Below, piece after piece: positions 6,178-10,169 of a DNA stretch of 10,169 nt. This stretch comes from Gammaproteobacteria bacterium (GTDB lineage Bacteria; Pseudomonadota; Gammaproteobacteria; Competibacterales; Competibacteraceae). How positions within the stretch are numbered: position 1 is the first letter of the stretch; every line of letters starts with the position of its first letter. Made by a program: the position numbers and the translations under genes. The DNA lies in contig PWUP01000276.1 in the NCBI GenBank assembly GCA_003562535.1, positions 1 through 10,169 on the forward strand. The letters are read 5' to 3'. The notes under the pieces were generated by a model. The model saw only the letters and a program-made list of their open reading frames with translations. It ran no database searches and was not told the DNA's origin.

Positions 6178-7943
6178 TACTCTTCAGGCGCCCAACCAAA
6201 CTCTTCAACGTTACGGAACAAGCCGTTCTCCGAGACAATGCCCTCGGGCATACCCGAGTCATCAAACACCACCACTCGACGGATATCATGTTCCATCAGC
6301 AGGTTAGCGACTCGATGCAGAGACTCATTGCGAGGCACGGTAATCAACGGCGATGAGGCGATATCACAGACTTTAACCAATGCGGGCGATTTATTCGCCC
6401 CAATGATTTTCTTGACCACATCACGGCGGGTGAGAATACCCCAGCCGCCATCATTCATCTGCACAATAATCGAGCCGATACCCGACTCGCGCATGACGTG
6501 CATAGCCGTGGTCACCAAGGTGTCTGGCGGCAAAATGCCTTTGATCTTGGTCATAATATCCGCCGCACATGAAGGTTGACGACCAGAGGCAATCATCGCC
6601 GCTGTCGGATCCGCCACCCGCTCGGCTTCCAAGACCGCTTTTTGTTCTTCTGCCGCTTTACGTCGCTCACGCTCTACTTGCATGATGTTCCTCCCCGACT
6701 CGATTTTGCGGATCAGACAATTGGCAAATTCACTGGTTTTGACTTCTTGTGCACCGGTCATTTGTCGGGCAAAATCATAAGTGACGGTTTTATCACCAAT
6801 CACTAAAGGAAACGCCGCATTAATCAAATCCGCCGCTTCGGTCCAGCCCATGTATTCCAGCATCATCACGCCAGACAGCAGCAATGACGATGGGTTAACC
6901 TTATCCAAATTCGCGTATTTGGGTGCGGTGCCGTGGGTGGCTTCAAACACCGCCACATGGTCGGCCATATTCGCCCCTGGGGCGATGCCGATGCCACCGA
7001 CTTCAGCCGCAGCGGCATCCGACAGATAATCGCCGTTGAGGTTCATGGTGGCCAAGACCTCAAATTCTTCCGGGCGCAGTTGCAGTAACTGGAAGATAAT
7101 ATCGGCGATGCGGTCTTTAATGACTACCTTATCCTCAGGGCGTTTACCGCCGTACTGGGCGTAAAGCTCTTCTTCGGTGATGGTTTGATCAGGAAATTCT
7201 TCTTTGGCGAGTTCATAGCCCCAGTTGCGGAAGGCCCCCTCGGTGAACTTCATGATATTGCCTTTGTGCACCAAGGTCACACTCTCACGACCGTGATCGA
7301 TGGCGTATTGAATCGCCTTGCGCACTAGGCGCTGACTGCCGAAGGGGCTGATGGGTTTAATCCCTAACCCGGCATCCTCAAAAAACTTGGCACCCATTTC
7401 CTCGCGCAGGAATGTGCTGAGTTTAAGGTTGTCTGGATCACCACTTTTGTATTCCAAACCGGCATAGACGTCCTCGGTATTCTCACGGAAAATCACCACA
7501 TCGACTTTTTCCGGTTCGCGCATCGGCGAGGGCACACCGTCGTAATAACGAACGGGGCGAACACAGGCGTACAAATCCAGCTCTTGACGCAGGGCGACAT
7601 TCAGTGAGCGGAACCCACCGCCGACCGGTGTGGTCAGAGGGCCTTTGATGGCGACGATGAGTTCTTGAATGGCGGCTAAGGTTTCGGCGGGGAAGTAATC
7701 GCCATCGTACAGGCTGGCGGCTTTTTCGCCCATGAACAGTTCACACCAGTGGATCTTGCGTTGTCCACCATAAGCGTGTTCTACGGCAGCATCCCACACC
7801 CGTAAACAGGCGCGGGTAATATCAGGGCCGATGCCGTCGCCTTCGACATAGCCGATAATAGGGTGATCAGGTACCTGCAGCTTGCCATCTTTAACAGTTA
7901 TTTTTTGCCCATTCTCAGGCAGTCGAATATGCTGATAAGCCAT
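6177..7943 (-). CDS. icd: NADP-dependent isocitrate dehydrogenase with C-terminal CBS-domain pair
   Basis: Oxidatively decarboxylates isocitrate to 2-oxoglutarate, making NADPH. Residues 1 to about 416 align by eye with E. coli Icd almost without gaps. The substrate residues S113, N115, R119, R129, R153, Y160 and K227 are present, as are the metal-binding D281, D305 and D309. The NADP-selecting K342, Y343, Y389 and R393 are also kept, so the enzyme should be active and NADP-specific. S113 is the residue AceK phosphorylates in E. coli. The protein is unusually long at 588 residues against about 416. A charged, probably helical linker (about 417-452) leads to two CBS motifs (about 459-514 and 523-583), an adenosine-ligand-sensing module. 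No stop or frameshift separates the parts. The ATG has a strong AAGGAG site. It is the first gene of the operon. Confidence 0.96.
   Translation of the reverse strand: MAYQHIRLPENGQKITVKDGKLQVPDHPIIGYVEGDGIGPDITRACLRVWDAAVEHAYGGQRKIHWCELFMGEKAASLYDGDYFPAETLAAIQELIVAIKGPLTTPVGGGFRSLNVALRQELDLYACVRPVRYYDGVPSPMREPEKVDVVIFRENTEDVYAGLEYKSGDPDNLKLSTFLREEMGAKFFEDAGLGIKPISPFGSQRLVRKAIQYAIDHGRESVTLVHKGNIMKFTEGAFRNWGYELAKEEFPDQTITEEELYAQYGGKRPEDKVVIKDRIADIIFQLLQLRPEEFEVLATMNLNGDYLSDAAAAEVGGIGIAPGANMADHVAVFEATHGTAPKYANLDKVNPSSLLLSGVMMLEYMGWTEAADLINAAFPLVIGDKTVTYDFARQMTGAQEVKTSEFANCLIRKIESGRNIMQVERERRKAAEEQKAVLEAERVADPTAAMIASGRQPSCAADIMTKIKGILPPDTLVTTAMHVMRESGIGSIIVQMNDGGWGILTRRDVVKKIIGANKSPALVKVCDIASSPLITVPRNESLHRVANLLMEHDIRRVVVFDDSGMPEGIVSENGLFRNVEEFGWAPEE
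6195..6587 (-). other. CBS-domain pair (Bateman module) fused to Icd
   Basis: Codes for about residues 453-583 of the icd product. The first CBS repeat runs from SCAADIMTK through the GWGILTRRDVVKKI strand-helix unit. The second runs from KVCDIASSPLITVP through DIRRVVVFDDSG to GIVSENGLF. Both have the usual beta-alpha-beta-beta-alpha pattern with the ILTRRD and IVSENG ends typical of CBS motifs. In other proteins such pairs bind AMP, ADP, ATP or SAM and control activity or assembly. The ligand here is not known from sequence. Confidence 0.85.
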
Positions 7944-7948
7944 GGGGT

Positions 7949-7954
7949 CTCCTT
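7949..7954 (-). promoter_or_regulatory. Ribosome-binding site of icd
   Basis: AAGGAG on the minus strand with a 5-base spacer to the icd ATG (7941-7943). It is the strongest ribosome-binding site in the operon, as expected for its first gene, and it fixes the icd start. Confidence 0.8.
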
Positions 7955-8039
7955 AGATATCAGGCGCATTATTATCAATGCCGGGCGCAGCGCGTAAGTG
8001 GTAACGTCACACCCGCCCGAACCATTGCCGATTTCGGTG

Positions 8040-8070
8040 TTACAGTCAGCACTCGAAAGCTACACATAAT
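8040..8070 (+). promoter_or_regulatory. Candidate promoter for the amidotransferase-like hydrolase
   Basis: CATAAT at 8065-8070 matches 5 of 6 bases of a sigma70 -10 box. The only -35-like sequence, TTACAG at 8040-8045, is poor and 19 bases away. It overlaps the candidate leftward promoter, so the two divergent units could compete. Low certainty. Confidence 0.2.
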
Positions 8071-8085
8071 TGCAGTCACTGTCCA
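8057..8085 (-). promoter_or_regulatory. Candidate sigma70-like promoter for the icd-lut-mdh operon
   Basis: On the minus strand TGGACA (rc of 8080-8085, 5 of 6 to TTGACA) is followed after 17 bases by TAGCTT (rc of 8057-8062), a poor match to TATAAT. It would give a leader of about 105 bases before icd. The position upstream of the first operon gene is right, but the -10 box is weak, so this is only a candidate. Confidence 0.25.
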
Positions 8086-8121
8086 TAGCTTAATTTCTTA
8101 CTGGGTACGGAAACGCATCAG

Positions 8122-8901
8122 ATGTACACAACTGAAGTCACTTTTATCGGTGTCAGTGCCGATTGCAAACAGGTTGATGGTCAACCCAATCATGCCGTCA
8201 GCGAGAAGTATTTAACGGCGGTTGCCGACATTGCTGGTGGTATCCCGCTCATCATTCCCGCTTTGGCACGCCGCTTGGATTTGGAGCGCTTATTAGACCG
8301 CTTGGACGGCTTGCTGCTGACCGGCAGCCTATCCAATCTCCACCCGGCCTATTACAGCACTGTCGCCGCCACGCCAGAGCATGAGCCTTTTGATCACGCC
8401 CGCGATGCGCTGACCCTTGGCCAAACCGATGCCCCGGGTTTAATCCCTTTGGCCTTAGAGCGCGGCTTGCCTCTATTGGCCATTTGTCGTGGATTTCAGG
8501 AGCTGAATGTGGCTTTTGGCGGAACGCTGCATCCTGCCATTCATAGCATTCCAGGACGGCTCGATCACCGTTGGCCGGACAGCGATGACCCTGCCCAACA
8601 GTATGGCCCGCAACATAACGTGCGTTTTATTGCCGATGGCGAGTTTGCTCGCCGGTTTGCCGTCGCTGAGACTCAGGTCAACTCGCTGCATCGCCAAGGC
8701 ATTGACCGACTCGGGCACGGTCTTACCGCCGAGGGTTACGCCCCCGACGGCACGATTGAAGCCTTATCGGTGGATAACGCCGTAGGGTTTGCCTTGGCGG
8801 TGCAGTGGCATCCAGAGTATCGCGCCGCAGACAATCCTTTTTCTCAGCGGCTGTTTCAAGCGTTTGGAGACGCGGTACGCGATTATGCGCGTAGGCGTTA
8901 A
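8122..8901 (+). CDS. Gamma-glutamyl-gamma-aminobutyrate hydrolase family protein (class I amidotransferase-like, peptidase C26)
   Basis: Cytoplasmic glutaminase-fold hydrolase of the PuuD family. PuuD itself hydrolyses gamma-glutamyl-GABA in putrescine breakdown; related proteins act on other gamma-glutamyl amides, so the substrate here is uncertain. The 259 residues (PuuD is about 254) show the nucleophile elbow AICRGFQELN with C122, the catalytic H230 and E232 in VQWHPEY, and the family segments LLLTGS (about 64-69), FGGTLHP (132-138) and VNSLHRQGIDRLG (186-198). The catalytic triad is intact. The ATG at 8122 is the first after an in-frame TAG at 8086-8088, and the ribosome-binding site (GGAA) is weak. 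It is a single gene, divergent from the icd operon and convergent with the next gene. No puuA, puuB or puuC gene is nearby, so membership of a putrescine pathway is not supported. Confidence 0.9.
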   Translation: MYTTEVTFIGVSADCKQVDGQPNHAVSEKYLTAVADIAGGIPLIIPALARRLDLERLLDRLDGLLLTGSLSNLHPAYYSTVAATPEHEPFDHARDALTLGQTDAPGLIPLALERGLPLLAICRGFQELNVAFGGTLHPAIHSIPGRLDHRWPDSDDPAQQYGPQHNVRFIADGEFARRFAVAETQVNSLHRQGIDRLGHGLTAEGYAPDGTIEALSVDNAVGFALAVQWHPEYRAADNPFSQRLFQAFGDAVRDYARRR

Positions 8902-8954
8902 CTGTTGGTCTTGGCTGAATCCCTGCCGTTATTTGGCGTTACTGGTATAACCTT
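8902..8954. other. Convergent intergenic gap without a clear terminator
   Basis: Fifty-three bases lie between the stop of the rightward hydrolase gene and the stop of the leftward metallophosphoesterase-like gene. A terminator would be expected here, but no hairpin with more than about 3-4 paired bases followed by a T run is visible on either strand. Termination may be Rho-dependent. Confidence 0.5.
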
Positions 8955-9923
8955 TCAAGACCTTATGTGCGGGTTTTGTCCATACAATAAACGATTAGCC
9001 CGCTCAAGCCGATGGTGTGGACCATTCACGATGCGTTCGCGGTAAGACTGCCAAGCGGGCGAGCCTTCCGGCCATAGGCGTTCAAACTCAAGCAGCCACT
9101 CGGGCTGCGCCCATTCCACGGCAATGGCCTCACAGTGCAATGCCCCGATGCGACAAGCGTATAACGGCGCGAACGGGGCGGGTGTACGGCTGATCCGGGT
9201 GATGACCACACGCGGGTCGTGGCGGAAATTGGGCATACCAGCGGCACCGTTATTAAAGACCGCGCACGACTGTCCAGACACGGTGAAACGCTGCGCATAC
9301 GCTACACAAGTGTGACTACTGGCCAGCACCCGCACATCGGCCTCGGCAAACCAAGCCGCAATAGGTGCTGGCGTTACGCCCGGCGGTGGCATGGCCTCGA
9401 TGCCCAGCCCCCAACCGGCTAACGAATCAGGATCGCCATGCACCACCCCGATACCGAGACCGGCAATGTCCAGGCGCTGCTGGCGGGGCAATATCGCCAA
9501 GGCGGCGATGATATCAGGGTGTTCAGCCGCCACCGTTTGCAGCCGTGCCATGATCTGATTGGAACGCGTGACCACCGCCTCATCGACAAACGCCGGATAA
9601 GCGCAACCGCAGCCTGCACCGGGCTGCGGTTCAACCAGTTCGGCTTCGACATTGCCCAACAACGCATAATGCGCCAGCACTTGGCGGTTGATCTGGCGAA
9701 AGACCGTGGAGTCAGCATTGAACCAGTTAAAATCGCCATTAAACACCAGCACCGGCGGCGGATGTTCGGTGGCGGCCATGTCTAATATCGCCTGCAGCGC
9801 CGCCGAATTGCCGTATAAACCGCCAACAATATAAGCGGTCTCGGCGCATACAGCAGGCAAGCTCGCCAAGTCTGCGGCTTGAGTGCGGTAACTGAGCGGG
9901 CAATACCGACCGGGTTCAGTCAT
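8955..9923 (-). CDS. Divergent metallophosphoesterase-like protein
   Basis: The 322-residue protein follows the layout of calcineurin-like phosphoesterases: a first motif GGLYGNSAALQAIL (34-47) where active members have D-x-H-G-N, then FNGDFNWF (61-68, D64), LLGNVEAEL (88-96, N91), VVHGDP (160-165, H162) and ASSHTC (201-206, H204). It ends with FNNGAAGMPNF (223-233), which resembles the NPGS-x-G-x-P closing motif. Several expected ligands are replaced: the first Asp and His by Gly and Tyr, the His of GNHE/D by Val, and the last His of GHTH by Cys. A short Cys motif, AGCGCAYP, with C105 and C107 is unusual for the fold. It may be inactive or use another metal arrangement. No signal peptide is visible. 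Its start overlaps the upstream membrane-protein gene by 8 bases. Substrate unknown. Confidence 0.75.
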   Translation of the reverse strand: MTEPGRYCPLSYRTQAADLASLPAVCAETAYIVGGLYGNSAALQAILDMAATEHPPPVLVFNGDFNWFNADSTVFRQINRQVLAHYALLGNVEAELVEPQPGAGCGCAYPAFVDEAVVTRSNQIMARLQTVAAEHPDIIAALAILPRQQRLDIAGLGIGVVHGDPDSLAGWGLGIEAMPPPGVTPAPIAAWFAEADVRVLASSHTCVAYAQRFTVSGQSCAVFNNGAAGMPNFRHDPRVVITRISRTPAPFAPLYACRIGALHCEAIAVEWAQPEWLLEFERLWPEGSPAWQSYRERIVNGPHHRLERANRLLYGQNPHIRS

Positions 9924-10169
9924 GCGAGCGGCGTTCCATACCCAAGGCGAAACTGATAAACCCGCTGAGCAAGACCACCACCGTAATCACCAGCAGCTTG
10001 CTGTAGCTGTGTTCGACACCGGTCAGCGCCCCGATCCAGCCGATATATCCCGAGTTTTCGAAAAAATACAGCACTGAAGCCACCACCGCGACGCTAAAAT
10101 TAACCGCGTAGGCCCAAGGGCGGATGCGGCGATTGAATCCAATGCAGAACACAATCACCGGGGTCAAGA
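9916..10169 (-). CDS. Small membrane protein of unknown function (5' end outside window)
   Basis: The reading frame is open to the window edge and ends at a TGA at 9916-9918. A TTG at 10165-10167 could be a start, but the gene more probably begins further right. The visible 83 residues contain two clear hydrophobic spans, around WAYAVNFSVAVVASVLYFF (about 18-36) and LLVITVVVLLSGFISFALG (about 58-76). A possible third lies at the truncated N-terminus, before the basic stretch FNRRIRPW. The tail MERRSHD is charged and probably cytoplasmic. No family is recognised and no catalytic motif is seen. It overlaps the start of the downstream metallophosphoesterase-like gene by 8 bases, so the two are probably co-expressed. 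Confidence 0.6.
   Translation of the reverse strand, partial: LTPVIVFCIGFNRRIRPWAYAVNFSVAVVASVLYFFENSGYIGWIGALTGVEHSYSKLLVITVVVLLSGFISFALGMERRSHD

Larger units (their letters stand above)
1..7943 (-). other. Probable eight-gene operon icd-lutABC-ppsR-mdh-rsmG-parA
   Basis: All eight genes point left. The junctions are: icd/lutA overlap 1 base, lutA/lutB gap 13, lutB/lutC overlap 4, lutC/ppsR overlap 1, ppsR/mdh gap 26, mdh/rsmG gap 0-3, rsmG/parA gap 11. No space exists for a terminator and none was seen, although promoters inside coding sequence, for example before rsmG, cannot be excluded. Co-transcription is inferred from spacing. Confidence 0.65.

Noticed and set aside
6018..6579. Rightward open frames of about 112 codons opposite the lutA start and the icd CBS region
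   Set aside because: They are antisense to well-supported protein sequence, lack ribosome-binding sites and have no family resemblance.
6177..7943. Two separate genes, icd and a CBS protein, joined by a sequencing error
   Set aside because: The frame is continuous, with a plausible charged linker and no in-frame stop. There is no start with a ribosome-binding site at the CBS boundary that would suggest an original separate gene.
8001..8043. Inverted pairs GTAAC/GTTAC (8001-8005, 8039-8043) and ACACC/GGTGT (8009-8013, 8036-8040) as a hairpin or operator
   Set aside because: The arms are only 5 bases, separated by long loops, and the two pairs overlap so both cannot form. There is no T run for a terminator. 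Likely chance.
8122..8901. Putrescine-degradation (puu) locus
   Set aside because: Only the hydrolase-like gene is present. No gamma-glutamylputrescine synthetase, oxidase or aldehyde dehydrogenase lies nearby, so the puuD symbol was not assigned.

Overview
The window looks like a chromosomal segment of a gammaproteobacterium, or a close proteobacterial relative, of moderate GC content. This rests on the rsmG-parA pair typical of proteobacterial chromosome-partitioning loci, a DUF299-type PEP synthase regulator, a 'group 2' malate dehydrogenase of the kind seen in aerobic Gram-negative bacteria, and an E. coli-like NADP isocitrate dehydrogenase. The species cannot be named from this sequence. 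No IS element, phage gene, CRISPR array, tRNA or rRNA was seen.

Bases 1-7943 hold eight genes, all on the minus strand, packed with overlaps or gaps of at most 26 bases, so they read as one probable operon. In transcription order they are: icd (isocitrate dehydrogenase with an extra C-terminal CBS-domain pair), lutA, lutB and lutC (iron-sulfur L-lactate oxidation complex), ppsR (kinase/phosphorylase controlling PEP synthase), mdh (malate dehydrogenase), rsmG (16S rRNA G527 methyltransferase) and parA (chromosome-partitioning ATPase, which runs off the left edge). The first six make a coherent carbon module. Lactate is oxidised to pyruvate by LutABC. PpsR sets whether pyruvate goes to PEP and gluconeogenesis. 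Icd and Mdh carry the TCA cycle. The last two are housekeeping genes for ribosome maturation and DNA segregation.

Bases 7944-8121 are a short divergent intergenic region that probably holds promoters for the icd operon (leftward) and for a class I amidotransferase-like hydrolase of the gamma-glutamyl-GABA hydrolase (PuuD) family (rightward, 8122-8901). This hydrolase converges on a two-gene leftward pair at the right edge: a small membrane protein cut by the window end, overlapping by 8 bases a divergent metallophosphoesterase-like protein whose metal-binding motifs are partly degenerate. There is no gene-free stretch longer than 300 bases.

The points most worth a second look are the Icd-CBS fusion in an operon that also holds lactate oxidation and PEP synthase control, and the metallophosphoesterase-like protein with substituted metal ligands.
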